64,000 bases of DNA from Leishmania infantum JPCM5 (taxonomy: Eukaryota; Euglenozoa; Kinetoplastea; Trypanosomatida; Trypanosomatidae): assembly GCF_000002875.2 (NCBI RefSeq), contig NC_009410.2:1-64000 (forward strand), written 5' to 3'. Position numbers and translations under genes: made by a program. Shown here one piece after another: positions 10,200 to 19,726 of this stretch (position 1 is the stretch's first letter; each line of letters starts with the position of its first letter). A model generated the notes under the pieces. It was not told the origin of the DNA, made no database searches, and saw only the letters and a list, made by a program, of their open reading frames with translations.

Positions 10200-11090
10200 T
10201 CATACGCGCAGCAAGATATCTGAGAGAGCGAAAAATGGATGGCTGAGCGCCTCTGCTGCGCTGCACCGAGATGCCGGATCAAGGGCTAGCATTTTCGTCA
10301 ACAAGTCAAGCGCCTCAGGGGGCACAAAAGGCAGCAGCACACGCAGGCCAGTTCCCTTTTTCTCTTCGAAAGAAACCTTCTCCCAGTCAGGCAGCTGGCG
10401 GTAGAAGCTACACGTCCCGCCCGTGGGGGTACCGAAGACGTCAAATATCTTCGCGATCTGGCTGATATCCCCATCGCCTGTAAAGAAAGGGCGGCCGTGG
10501 CCACGCAGGAGTTCGGCGAAGACGCACCCAGCCGCCCAGAGGTCCACCTCGCCCCCGTAGCGTCGCTGGCCAAAGAGCAGCTCCGGCGCGCGGTACCAGC
10601 GCGACACAACCTCGTGTGACATGTCTGAGCATAGTGGGCGACTGAGGCCAAAGTCGCCGAGCTTGAGGCACCCATCCACAGCAACAAAGCAGTTCGACGG
10701 TTTCACATCGCGGTGTAGAATACCGCTCGAGTGCAATGCGTGCAGCGCGGTGAGAAGCATGCGCATATACGACTGCGTCAACAGCAGCGGAAGCGGGTGA
10801 GCCGGACTGCACTTGCGCAAGACACACGCCAAGTCCTCCATACAGCGCTCCATCACCACAGCCATGTGGGACCCATACGGTGCAATCTCGATGGTCTTCA
10901 CCAGAAACGGCGAGGCGACACGAGAGGCAATGAGAAGCTCCCGCGCCACCGGATGCGGAATGCCCTCCGTAAGCCGAGGCACATGTAGCAGTTTCACGGC
11001 AACTGTCTGCCCGGTGGCCTTGACTGTCGCCATGCGCACACTCCCAAACTGGCCCTCCCCGATAACAGGCCCCAGCGCGTACTTGTCCAT
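10200..11090 (-). CDS. CMGC protein kinase, CDK20/CCRK-like
   Basis: A 296-aa protein consisting of just a kinase domain. All core elements are present: Gly loop GEGQFGSV (11-18), VAVK Lys33, Glu51 in the C-helix region, HRDVKPSN with Asp128, DFG Asp146 and APE. The T-loop reads SHEVVSRWYRAPELL, with Ser158 where CDKs have the activating Thr. The cyclin-binding helix is TEGIPHPVARELL rather than PSTAIRE. The pattern resembles CCRK/CDK20: EDGFPN in that helix, LPDW-KVSFEE, and VPPEALDLL near the end. CCRK relatives regulate ciliary or flagellar length (LF2 in Chlamydomonas). The assignment to that subgroup is from sequence resemblance only. The open frame extends upstream into low-complexity sequence; 11090 is the ATG just before the Gly loop. 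The first AG after a T tract lies one base before it. Confidence 0.85.
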   Translation of the reverse strand: MDKYALGPVIGEGQFGSVRMATVKATGQTVAVKLLHVPRLTEGIPHPVARELLIASRVASPFLVKTIEIAPYGSHMAVVMERCMEDLACVLRKCSPAHPLPLLLTQSYMRMLLTALHALHSSGILHRDVKPSNCFVAVDGCLKLGDFGLSRPLCSDMSHEVVSRWYRAPELLFGQRRYGGEVDLWAAGCVFAELLRGHGRPFFTGDGDISQIAKIFDVFGTPTGGTCSFYRQLPDWEKVSFEEKKGTGLRVLLPFVPPEALDLLTKMLALDPASRCSAAEALSHPFFALSDILLRV

Positions 11091-11188
11091 GCTGTCCGGC
11101 AGAGACGAAAAAAAAAAATGGCGCGGCGCGAACGAGGACGAGGGGACGCGACGGTAGAGGGAATCACGGAAGGGTTCACGGCCTCCGC

Positions 11189-11221
<33 letters not shown>

Positions 11222-11874
11222 TCCGGTAGCACAACGCGCAAAGATGCACCACCCCACCGGCGGGCCTGAGCAGGCTGTACTGCGAAAGCCCGGCAGCGCT
11301 CCGTGTTGGAGAGCAGCAAACTGTAAAGCGGTGGATAATAGGGGTAGAGAGGGGGCAGCACCGAAACCGTCGAGAGCGTGGCGGCGGGACAAAATAGAGA
11401 GAGTTACAGCCGTGAAGCATGCGTGCTTCTTTTCCAGGATGCAGTGAGAGAGGGGAAGGAAGACGAGGTCAAGACGACGAGTCGGGTGCATCTTGCACGC
11501 CCGTTGTGTTCCACCACTATTGATGCGGGTAAGAGCGAGAATGAAGATAGATGAAGACCGCCCTCCCTTCTCAGCGCGCAGGAAAGTAAGAGAAACAGTA
11601 GACAATAAGAAAAAAAAAGGTGCGGCCAGCCTTAAGACGCCGGAGCTCCCTCGCAGTGTCTGCCGCTCTCCGTACACGTCTCTTTTTTCTTTTCCGCTTG
11701 TCTGGAGGCCTTTTCGTCACGACCCTGAGCACGTAGTCAGGACGCTATTGTCATTAAAGTAGCTCGCGAGCAACGGCGCCGGCTGTGTGGAGAGAGACCG
11801 CTGATTTTCTTCGTTGCCCTGCCCCACCTTTGTTCGACTATACGAGTACTTTCTCTCTGTCCATAATCATCCCA
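11091..11874. other. Spacer upstream of the CDK-like kinase
   Basis: Contains the GT microsatellite at 11190-11219 and a T-rich tract on the sense strand at about 11108-11119. A second candidate acceptor lies near 11324 (sense CCGCTTTACAG). No other gene. Confidence 0.5.
11190..11219. repeat. (TG)15 microsatellite
   Basis: A perfect TG dinucleotide run in the leader region of the kinase gene. It reads as CA repeats on the sense strand. Confidence 0.95.
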
Positions 11875-12675
11875 TCAGGAAGCCACCTCGTCGTGAGCCA
11901 TTGCCATTGCCAGCTCAAACTTGGTCCTCTTCTTTGGCAGCTTCGGAGGCTCTTCCATTGCGGGATCATTCGCCGTGGAGGTAACGGCCCTGCCATTCGC
12001 GACCAGGCTTGGTGGCGGCTGCGGTTCGCTCAGTGCGACTGCCGTTGATGCTGCCCGCGATGCGGTCGTGCGAGTTGAATGCAGTGAAGCAGGTAGAGGT
12101 GCTGCTGGCAAGAAATCTAGCACCGAGGAGGATGTGGCGGCTGTTGGCGCGCTGGCCTGGAGAAGGTCTTCAACCTCGATCATCGTCGTCTCCATCTGCG
12201 TCGGTGCATCAACCTGATTCGCTGAATCGAGCGCATTCGATCCGCGGAGCTTCTCGCGCTGCCGCAACAGCTCGGCCCGCACCGACGCAATCATTTCCGT
12301 GCGTGAAGGCTTGCGCGTATCTGTTGCCTGACGTGCCAACGCTGCGCGCTGGCGCTGAAACCGGCCCGCCTCGACAGCAGGGGCGCTGTTAGTCTCAACC
12401 ACTTTCAAGGCGGCAAATTCTCGGTTTCGTTTGCTGTGGGTCGTGTTTGCGGTGTACCGCTTGCCGGCCATCTTGTCTGCTCGGCCGCCAAGGATCACCT
12501 CTCCGTCCTCGGCCTCTCCGTCCGCCTCGCTGTCGCTGGCCGAGTGAAAGACGTCAGTCACATCGTCCTCTGGGTCTGAGTTAGTGGCTTCGTCTGTCTG
12601 CCGTACCGAAGAGCTACGTTTGGCCTTTGCCGCCACGTTCTTCTTGAAAGACTTTAGAAACTGGGAGACGTCCAT
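11875..12675 (-). CDS. Conserved-looking hypothetical protein, 266 aa
   Basis: I do not recognise a family. The protein begins MDVSQFLKSFKKNVAAKAKR. It continues with an acidic stretch at about residues 27-60 (DPEDDVTD, SEADGEAEDGE), then a basic helical part (NREFAALKV, RFQRQRAALARQ, EMIASVRAELLRQREKL). The C-terminal half is Ala/Ser/Thr/Pro-rich and probably disordered, ending near KLPKKRTKFELAMAMAHDEV. Charged, low-complexity and without membrane segments, it looks like a nuclear or cytosolic scaffold, but that is a guess. The start at 12675 is the first ATG that leaves the charged protein; the upstream extension of the frame is arbitrary sequence. Confidence 0.65.
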   Translation of the reverse strand: MDVSQFLKSFKKNVAAKAKRSSSVRQTDEATNSDPEDDVTDVFHSASDSEADGEAEDGEVILGGRADKMAGKRYTANTTHSKRNREFAALKVVETNSAPAVEAGRFQRQRAALARQATDTRKPSRTEMIASVRAELLRQREKLRGSNALDSANQVDAPTQMETTMIEVEDLLQASAPTAATSSSVLDFLPAAPLPASLHSTRTTASRAASTAVALSEPQPPPSLVANGRAVTSTANDPAMEEPPKLPKKRTKFELAMAMAHDEVAS

Positions 12676-15209
12676 TGTGGGCACCCTTTCGAGATCTCCC
12701 CCATTGTATGGGAACAAACCTGCACGCAAGGAGCAGAGAAAAAATACCGAAAGGAAGGAGGGAGCAGACGGCCGATAGTAGGAGCGCCATAAAGGGGAGA
12801 GAGCGGCAGAACAGCGCGCATGCCAGACACTTGAGCCGTTGCACTCACTTCTTTTGGATAGGCGGTCCATGCCGATCGTGGGAAACAGCCAAAGCCCGCC
12901 ATATTTCCGCAGACACGTCCCCGTCACCGTGATGAGAAGAGGAGATGCGGGCGCCGAAGAGGACACACGTGAACGCTGTCTTGCTAGCATTGGTATCTGT
13001 TGCCGTGGACGAAAGTCAGATGAGCCGGGACATGTTATGGAAAGGTGAATTGTAGAAAGCGGCAGCTCAGATTCCCGTAGGTGCACGCACGCAGATCAGT
13101 GACGGGACCCCCGCTTCTGAGAGAACAGACACAACGCTACGTAGCCGAGACAAAAAAAAAAACAGAGCCGAGAATAGAATATGCTCGCACGACACAACCC
13201 AGACACCGACAAAACGCACTCATGGGCAGGGCAACCAGAAGATGCGAAGTACGTCGAGTGCAACACAGCAGAGAGAACACATGGAGTGCGGGAAACATTT
13301 CAAAGGACCCGAGACGAGAACAAACAAATTCGCCCACACCGCAGCGATGCGCACCCGGGATCAGAGAGGGGGTTCCGGGTATGAGGGAAAGAGGAAAAGA
13401 GAGAGGTGGGCGATGAGGGGGAGGAATAAACGCTAACATAACCCTCCAAGAAGAGCACAGAAAAGAGAAAGCCAGAAAACGAAGGAAGGGTATATGTGTG
13501 TATGAGGGTGTGCTTTTGTGGCACGAAGAGACGAACCCCAAAAAACGCGCACACAAAGGAAGCGAAAAAGAGGAGCAGTGGGGTTGAAGCCGGCTGAGTA
13601 AACACCACAAAAGAGGAAAAACATGGAAAATAATGCAATGGGAAACGCGTCTACCCGTGTGGCAGCGATCAGCAGAGAGGAGGGTGAGGGAGAGAAGGAG
13701 GTAGACATGCGAGCCATACACTCCTGTTGAAGGTAGACCACGACAGAGATGATACAAGAGCGCTCTGAAGAAAAAAGGAAAAAAAAAGAAGATGTACAAA
13801 AAAAGCGCGCCACGGCGAAGGAGATGATCATATGGCGTTTGCAATTCTCGTGGCGCCGCTCCAACAGTCGCGAGGTCCACCACGGAGTTGTCAACGATTA
13901 GTCAGTTGCGGCGAAGACCGAGAGGCATTTTCTAAGAGCATGGACTCGATAGCTCGCCAGTTGCACCTCACGTAAAGCACAATGAAAAAAAAAAAACAAA
14001 GCAATAAAAAGCTGATTTAGCACACATGCGTCGTGTGCGCGCATCCATGGTCTCCCACGGCCCTCACAGGAGACAGATAGCCAACGAGAAAGTGAAAGCC
14101 GAACGTTTCGATGCGCGCCCTCTCTAAATCTATGATCTTGTTGGCTGCATGCACACTCGCACATGCATATGCGTGCAGAGAGCACAGAAAGCAGCCCATC
14201 AGTGCGTTCCGGAACCACATCTCGCCCCTGTGTGCTGCTCGCTAGACCTGGCACAGAAGACGCTTACATACACACGCATGCAATCTGGAATAGAAAGGGA
14301 CTGGAAATGAATGAGATAACCACAGCCAACGAGGAAACAGGTTACACGCAACGGGAGTAGCGGTTGGGAAGCAGGAGCGCTAAGGTGCACACATATGCGC
14401 ACTCACGCACGCGCGCGCAACAGAAAAAAGGGCACAAAATACCTAGGAGGGCGCCTCACGTAAGGAAATACAAAAGTGGTGGCACTAATGTAGAAGATGC
14501 GCTAGTAGTGAAACGGAAAAGCACAAGAAAAGCGGTAGAAAGGACGAGGAGAGCGGGCCAGGTGGAGTGGAAGTGGCATGTTACTCACCGCCCTTTGCGA
14601 CCAATCTAAAACGCGACTGCCTCTTTTCCATCCCCGTGGTCCAGCACCGAAAGAGGGAAGCGGCTTCAATGCGGCTGCGCGAAATGCAGCCAGAGTGCGC
14701 AGCACCAGCGCCCTTGATAGCTTCGGCCCGCCTGATGTAATGCAGAAACGGTCTTGTAGCTTAACAAGCGGTGAGACAACAAGACGCAGGAGGCGGTGCT
14801 GCCGTGCGTTCCGAAATGGCTTCCAAGACAATAAGTGGAGCGCCATATACCTGCAACAATTCACCATCTGCGCGGCGAGCAGACCTGCCGAAACGAGCTT
14901 CATCTTCACATAGCCATGTACCGAATTTCGGAGGTCCCTTAGAGAGAATGAATCTTCTTTTTGACCGCAAAGTCGGCCACTTCAACCCACAACTCCGCTA
15001 GGCGGCCTACCAAATGGCACATCGTCTCCCCATGGAAGAGGGCCAACACGCTAACGGTGTAGCACCTCCGGGATGGGAGCAGCAGCACCTGTCACCGCGA
15101 CAGGTAACTACTCTGCAGAATGCTGTCCTTCGCCATCGACAAGACCGGAGCATTGGTGTGGGACTACTCATGACGACAGCGCGCCAGCCACTGCTGTAGA
15201 GAGGGCATC
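12676..15209. other. 2.5-kb gene-free stretch
   Basis: Purine-rich plus strand with A runs at 13152-13162 and 13984-13995. Open frames up to 248 aa on the minus strand (13137-13883) are Phe/Ser/Leu/Cys-rich translations of CT-rich sequence and not credible genes. At 14943-15168 a minus frame of about 75 codons carries one internal TGA (see rejected). The region probably holds the FYVE gene 3' UTR and the leader of the 266-aa gene. Confidence 0.45.
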
Positions 15210-15689
15210 CTAGTCCTTCTTGTCAGCACTGGTGGCAGGGTTATTGGGAACGCCGCGGTTGTCGCTGTCGGAGATGGCAGGCGGCTCGAGTGTAGAGGTC
15301 GGCTTGTTGTTGTCGTCTGTCGATAGCTCTGTGGGGCCGGCATCTTCATCCTTCTGCCCTCGCGCCCCAACATATGGGGCACCCGGCCTGGCGGTTGAAA
15401 AATTTTGTTGTCTGTGCCGCGGGTGCAGCAGGACACGATCTCGCTGCTGGCATCGACCAGATTCACGAGTAAAAAGCATGACATGGCATTCTCGACATAC
15501 TCGCTGCGGAATCAGCGACGGATATGTGGGGATGGTACAGACTTGCCTCGTACAGGAGGAGCAGAAGATGCCGCCGCAGCAGCGGCAGTGGTGGCGGCGG
15601 CGAAAGAGATTAAAGGGGGCACCGCACGACTCGCATTGTGAGGTGCAGCTGTCCGCCTTCCATGGCCCGAGGGACAAGTCCAGCGACAT
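15210..15689 (-). CDS. FYVE zinc-finger protein, 159 aa
   Basis: An N-terminal FYVE finger fills residues 10-72. It has W10-x2-D13, CESC (19-22), the basic signature RRRHHCRCCG (30-39), CSSC (43-46) and RVCRECH (64-69), giving the four zinc-binding cysteine pairs. FYVE domains bind phosphatidylinositol 3-phosphate on endosomes through the R-R/K-HHCR motif, which is intact here. Residues 75-159 are polar and low complexity (Ser/Thr/Asp/Pro), with no second domain and no coiled coil that would dimerise it. A role in endosomal or autophagic trafficking is inferred from the domain. The start is the ATG closest to the WxxD motif. Confidence 0.85.
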   Translation of the reverse strand: MSLDLSLGPWKADSCTSQCESCGAPFNLFRRRHHCRCCGGIFCSSCTRQVCTIPTYPSLIPQRVCRECHVMLFTRESGRCQQRDRVLLHPRHRQQNFSTARPGAPYVGARGQKDEDAGPTELSTDDNNKPTSTLEPPAISDSDNRGVPNNPATSADKKD

Positions 15690-16221
15690 CTGCGCGTAAA
15701 GTTTTAAACGTTATGTATGCTGAAGCATGCATATTTGTGTGCACGTGCGTCGGTAGGGAGGGTGTTGCCGATTACCGACATGGGGAGAGCGAGGGTATCG
15801 ATCGGGCAAAAGGAGGGAGGGTGCGCTTATGTGCAGTCGTGGGAGCGCAGGAGATACGCGCACTTACGGCCCAAGGGATCCGCCCCCCGCCATGAAGAAG
15901 CGGACCTACGAAGTGCCTACCTGCAAGAACTCAGTCGCGGCAGCTATGCGCCGTGACGGTGCACAGCCATTACATGCAGCTGATAGTGTGGGTGCGGGTG
16001 GGAAAGAGGGTGCCGACTGAACGCGCCCGTGCACAGAGCGCACTCACGTGTGGATGTGATGTTACAAGGACCTCAGTGCCAACATGAGCACACACTCACA
16101 CGCATACATCTACAAACCAGCACAGAAGAGAGAACGAGTTGAAGCGCAATGACAGAATTGTAGGCTACATCACGCGCCGGCAAGAGCGCGAGGGAAACTG
16201 CTTGCCTGGGCGCATACTTCT
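15690..16221. other. Spacer upstream of the FYVE gene
   Basis: A CT-rich tract on the sense strand lies around 15807-15826. No gene of its own. Confidence 0.5.
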
Positions 16222-17130
16222 CTATTCGGTGGCAGGGGCAGTACCAGCGGGGCTCCGACCGTGCGCGGGTGCTTTGGCAGGCCGCGCACTAGTGGTGCAG
16301 GACGTGAAGTGCGAGCCATTCGTCAGCGCCACAGACGGCTGTACGGCCATCAAGGTAGGTACATCATCTCCTTCCTGTGCCGACGGACTTTCGCCATCGC
16401 CTCGTCGAACCTCTCTTTCCGCCTGCGCCGCGACATCCAAGACAAACGACGGCATAGGTACTGGAGTGAAGTGTTTGAGTCGAAAGGCAAACGGCTCATG
16501 CCACGGGCGGGATCGCGGGGCTTCGACGAAATCGTACGCCGGATCGCCGTGGCCAAAGCCGGGGAACCGCCGTGATGCACCCACGTCGGGCAGTGCAATT
16601 CCTCGCAGCAGCGTGCTTATGTTCGGCAACGGAGAGGGGGAGGGAAGCGCTGACTGTACTGCGAGCTGTGGGGAAATTCGATCGGTGTGGAGTGCTTCGC
16701 CGACACCGCTGGCATAGCGCAGCAGACTCGCGAAGCACTGCCTCGTGGCTAAGACAGCCACCAGTTTCCTGAGTGGTCCAAGAACAACGCGACGAGCCTC
16801 CACATCACTCAGTGGCTGCGATTCCTGAAACACATCGTCCGTCGTAGCAGCCATCAAGGTATCATAGTACCGCATTGACACTACTCTGCGGCGATGCAGG
16901 TCTCCGTGCAACGCCTCTTCGAGCTGGCGCGCTACGGCGGCTTCGCGTGCGGCGTAGACCGCTTGCACCTCTGCATCCGATGGAGTGAGGGCACCGACGC
17001 GGCGCCGCACCAACGAGCCGGCGCTCGAGAGCTCCCGATTGTACTGAATCCGCTCCAATAGTTCTCGAGACGACGGCGTCGCATTTTGTGCACGCACGCC
17101 TCCCCACTCATCCTCGCCGTTCTCTATCAT
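16222..17130 (-). CDS. Hypothetical protein, 302 aa
   Basis: I do not recognise a family. The N-terminal half is helical and charged (SRELLERIQYNRELSSAG, DAEVQAVYAAREAAVARQL, EEALHGDLHRRRVVSMRYY). A more hydrophobic helical part follows at about 115-145 (GPLRKLVAVLATRQCFASLL). The middle holds a run of aromatic and Pro motifs (FPGFGHGDPAYDF, PRSRPWHEPFAFRLKHFTPV). The last 60 residues are disordered. There is no signal peptide or membrane segment. The continuous open frame with a non-repetitive composition, unlike the neighbouring spacer, supports a real gene. Confidence 0.65.
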   Translation of the reverse strand: MIENGEDEWGGVRAQNATPSSRELLERIQYNRELSSAGSLVRRRVGALTPSDAEVQAVYAAREAAVARQLEEALHGDLHRRRVVSMRYYDTLMAATTDDVFQESQPLSDVEARRVVLGPLRKLVAVLATRQCFASLLRYASGVGEALHTDRISPQLAVQSALPSPSPLPNISTLLRGIALPDVGASRRFPGFGHGDPAYDFVEAPRSRPWHEPFAFRLKHFTPVPMPSFVLDVAAQAEREVRRGDGESPSAQEGDDVPTLMAVQPSVALTNGSHFTSCTTSARPAKAPAHGRSPAGTAPATE

Positions 17131-17517
17131 CCGCGTTCACTGCTCAGGTGAGTATATTCAAGCCCTTTCCAAGAAGGTCTTACGCGGAAGTCGAAGGTGC
17201 AGAGAGTTCAATGGCACAACGCGCCATCAACACTATGGCGCTGCAACAGCAGCGCCATTGACGGGACAGAAAAAAAAAGCGAGGAAAGGATTGCAGTAAA
17301 AGGCATCGGCGCCCATGCTGTCATCGGAAACTTAAGCCCAGTAAGCGGCAACAAAGTTGGCGCGTGCGATGGGTGGAAAGCGACGACTTGGCGGTGGAAT
17401 TGTACTGCGGATTCATTACGGATGTATCGCTGCGGTTTCCATTTAGAATCGATGGAGCAGCTCACAGTCTTCGAGCGTGAAGCTCAAGCGGAAGCACTAG
17501 AGGCGCGAAACAGGCGA
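17131..17517. other. Spacer between the actin-like and 302-aa genes
   Basis: Holds a T run on the sense strand (17270-17278) as a likely splice tract for the 302-aa gene. No other gene. Confidence 0.5.
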
Positions 17518-18327
17518 TTATATCCACATCAACAAGCTGTCAGGAAGCGACGCAGAAAGCACCAGGGCGATAAGCTGACGGGCTTCCGGACCTATGACGT
17601 CATCGCCACACAAGACCACGGTTTCGACACAGGCTCGGAGCTCCCGCTTTCGGCACGCGGCAATGTGCTGCTCCACTGCCAAAAACAGATCTTCCGCACA
17701 CGTCAGCAACGTGGGCTGCGGTCTGCCTGAGCAGGTTGCCTCAGAATGACCTTTACGGTCTGCATGTTGGTCCTTTCGCTGCATGAATTCTATAAGACGG
17801 TCTCCGACCTCTCTGAAGCAGTTCTCCACCAGAGGAGCACCGACTGTGACAAAGGTGCCAAGGTCGCCCCACACGGACTCCAGTTCGGAAGAAATGACAC
17901 CATCCAGCACGGGGGTGGTAAAGAGCACTCCATTATCACATTGCACGACAAGGGCGCTCTTGACACCGGCGCATTGAGCAGCAAAAAGTGCCTGCGGCAC
18001 CTGGGAGACACAAGTGGTAGAAGGAACTCCCGCGCAGAGCCAGCGCATCACGTACGTGTAAAAAAGCGGATGCACCCAACTTCGTGACAGCACGACCACC
18101 TGCGTCGTCGTCGCGAGTCGCCCAGTGGTTACAGCCATCTCCAAAAGACGATCCAAGGCAATGGAGTGTCTTCCGCCGGGAACAAGCAGCTCGGCAGCCG
18201 TCAACGTCACCGCTGCATCTCGGGAAACCGCTATATGAGACCTCTGCACCTCGCCAGAGGAAGAAACGCAAACAGACATCATCGACCGACCCATATCGAT
18301 GACACAGGCGCGCTCTGCAAAATCCAT
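17518..18327 (-). CDS. Divergent actin-like protein, 269 aa
   Basis: The order of motifs suggests the actin/Hsp70 ATPase fold. A phosphate-1-like strand-turn is near the N-terminus (CVIDMGRSMMSVCVS, where actin has a DNGSG-type loop). A phosphate-2-like segment follows in the middle (ALVVQCDNGVLFTTPVLDGV). A C-terminal VETVVLCGDDVIG stands where actins have the adenosine motif GG. The protein is about 100 residues shorter than actin, and the loop glycines are poorly kept, so nucleotide binding is doubtful. It could be a kinetoplastid actin-like or actin-related protein of the type attached to the flagellum or chromatin. The only in-frame ATG upstream of the first motif is at 18327. Confidence 0.6.
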   Translation of the reverse strand: MDFAERACVIDMGRSMMSVCVSSSGEVQRSHIAVSRDAAVTLTAAELLVPGGRHSIALDRLLEMAVTTGRLATTTQVVVLSRSWVHPLFYTYVMRWLCAGVPSTTCVSQVPQALFAAQCAGVKSALVVQCDNGVLFTTPVLDGVISSELESVWGDLGTFVTVGAPLVENCFREVGDRLIEFMQRKDQHADRKGHSEATCSGRPQPTLLTCAEDLFLAVEQHIAACRKRELRACVETVVLCGDDVIGPEARQLIALVLSASLPDSLLMWI

Positions 18328-19000
18328 GTCCGCGCTCGATTCCACACCACCAGGAAGATGACGAAGACGAGAATCAGCGCTGCGCTGCACAAAGCATGCT
18401 CGCACCACAAGCTGAAATGTAGCGTACCTGTGAACCTGGACGTTGTTGAAATCGCTCTACAAGAGCTTCACCGCGAGCACGACACACTCCACCGCTGCAG
18501 GCAGTGCGCACCGGAATACCAAAAAGTGCGTGAAGAGGGTAATAAGCAGAAGAAACAGCGGAATGGAAGACCAATGGAAAAACGACCCCGAATTCTTCAT
18601 ACGGTCGAATAAGGACAACGCACGTCCTCGAACCAGCCGCGCTGACAAAGTTCGACGGCTCCAGAGATGGCGGGCACTGGGTCCCTTTAAGCAATACTCA
18701 CGCGTGCGCCGTTCCCCCTGCCACTTTCCTCTTCTCCGCTTCTCAGCAGTGAGAAGGGGGGAGGTTCACCTGCCATGCGGGCTCACAACAAAAAAGAGCG
18801 CTGCCTCACGCGGCGCGTACCGCCCGTGCGCAGACACACGGAGATGGAGACGTGTGTGCCGTGCCTCGTGCGTACTCGCATCGCCACAATCAGTAGCGCA
18901 CAAAACAGGCAAAAAAAGGGGGGTGGAACAGCCTCAGCCCTGATGGCGGCCAACAGAGAGAGAAAGACAGGGCAGCGCACCACCAGCAGCAGCAGCAGCG
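18328..19000. other. Spacer with the left edge of the segmental duplication
   Basis: The sequence shared with 23110 onward begins at 18629. A short CAG run lies at about 18980-18998. No separate gene. Confidence 0.5.
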
Positions 19001-19234
19001 TCACGCGCTCCTCTGCTTCTTTCCGGTTCGGGGCTGGAACATCGGCAGCGCGCTCGACATAGCGACCTTGTTCACCTTGGGCACCACCTTGGGTGGGATC
19101 AGGTTCTTGAGGATGCTTCGCTCCTTTCGCTTCCGGCCATGGATGCTGTCCTTCAGCGTCCGCTCCATGTCCGTCACGGGCTGCCGCTTGGACTTCTTGC
19201 GCTTCACGCGCTGCTTGCCGTGGCGGCCAGGCAT
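19001..19234 (-). CDS. Small basic hypothetical protein, 77 aa (copy 1)
   Basis: Starts MPGRHGKQRVKRKKSKRQP and is Lys/Arg-rich throughout, with RKRKERSILKNLIPP in the middle and RTGKKQRSA at the end. The lysine clusters look like nuclear or nucleolar targeting signals, so a ribosome-biogenesis or nucleic-acid role is plausible but not shown. No known domain is recognised. The protein is unchanged in the second copy at 23482-23715. The ATG at 19234 is the only reasonable start. Confidence 0.6.
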   Translation of the reverse strand: MPGRHGKQRVKRKKSKRQPVTDMERTLKDSIHGRKRKERSILKNLIPPKVVPKVNKVAMSSALPMFQPRTGKKQRSA

Positions 19235-19726
19235 TGCGGTGCACTAACGGGGGAGAGGGTTCTCGGGAAAGTGTGCGGCGTGGGGCGTCACAGGCACTGC
19301 GCCGCAGGGCCGGGTCTGAACTGTGGCAGTTATGCCGATTTCTTTTTTCTACATAGATAATGAGGCCAGAGGTGGGGGGCGGCGCAGAAAGCAAGTGGGT
19401 GGAAGGCGGGATACGAAGCAGGGGAAGGAGGGCGGTCTGAAAGGTCAACCGGCTATATTTGGGGAGGTATATAAGACATGAGCGAAGGGGAGGCGATGGC
19501 GCCTGCACCGACACTCGGCACGCAGAATTGTGCACTGCGAAAATGAAAAGAGGGGAGAGTGTCGCTACACCCCTGCGCTACTGAGCTGCACAGCCTCGCC
19601 GTCGTTGGATGCCTTTGTCTCGCGTGACACCGCCGCAGATGGACACCAAAGCGAGAGGGGATGCGGTCAAAAAAAAAAAAACAGCACAGCCTAGCGGTGC
19701 TAACACTGTGAAAAGGGAACGCGGCG
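19235..19726. other. Spacer inside duplication copy 1
   Basis: Contains an A12 run (19670-19681; T12 on the sense strand) and a T run at about 19341-19348. No gene. The equivalent spacer in copy 2 is 23716-24207. Confidence 0.5.

Noticed and set aside
13137..13883. Minus-strand open frame of 248 aa
   Set aside because: Phe/Ser/Leu/Cys-rich translation of CT-rich spacer with no domain.
14943..15168. Minus-strand frame with one internal TGA, reading LALFHGETMCHLVGRLAELW near its end
   Set aside because: Only about 75 codons, begins about 40 bases below the FYVE stop with no room for a leader, and has a stop inside. Chance or a weak relic; a selenocysteine reading is not supported.
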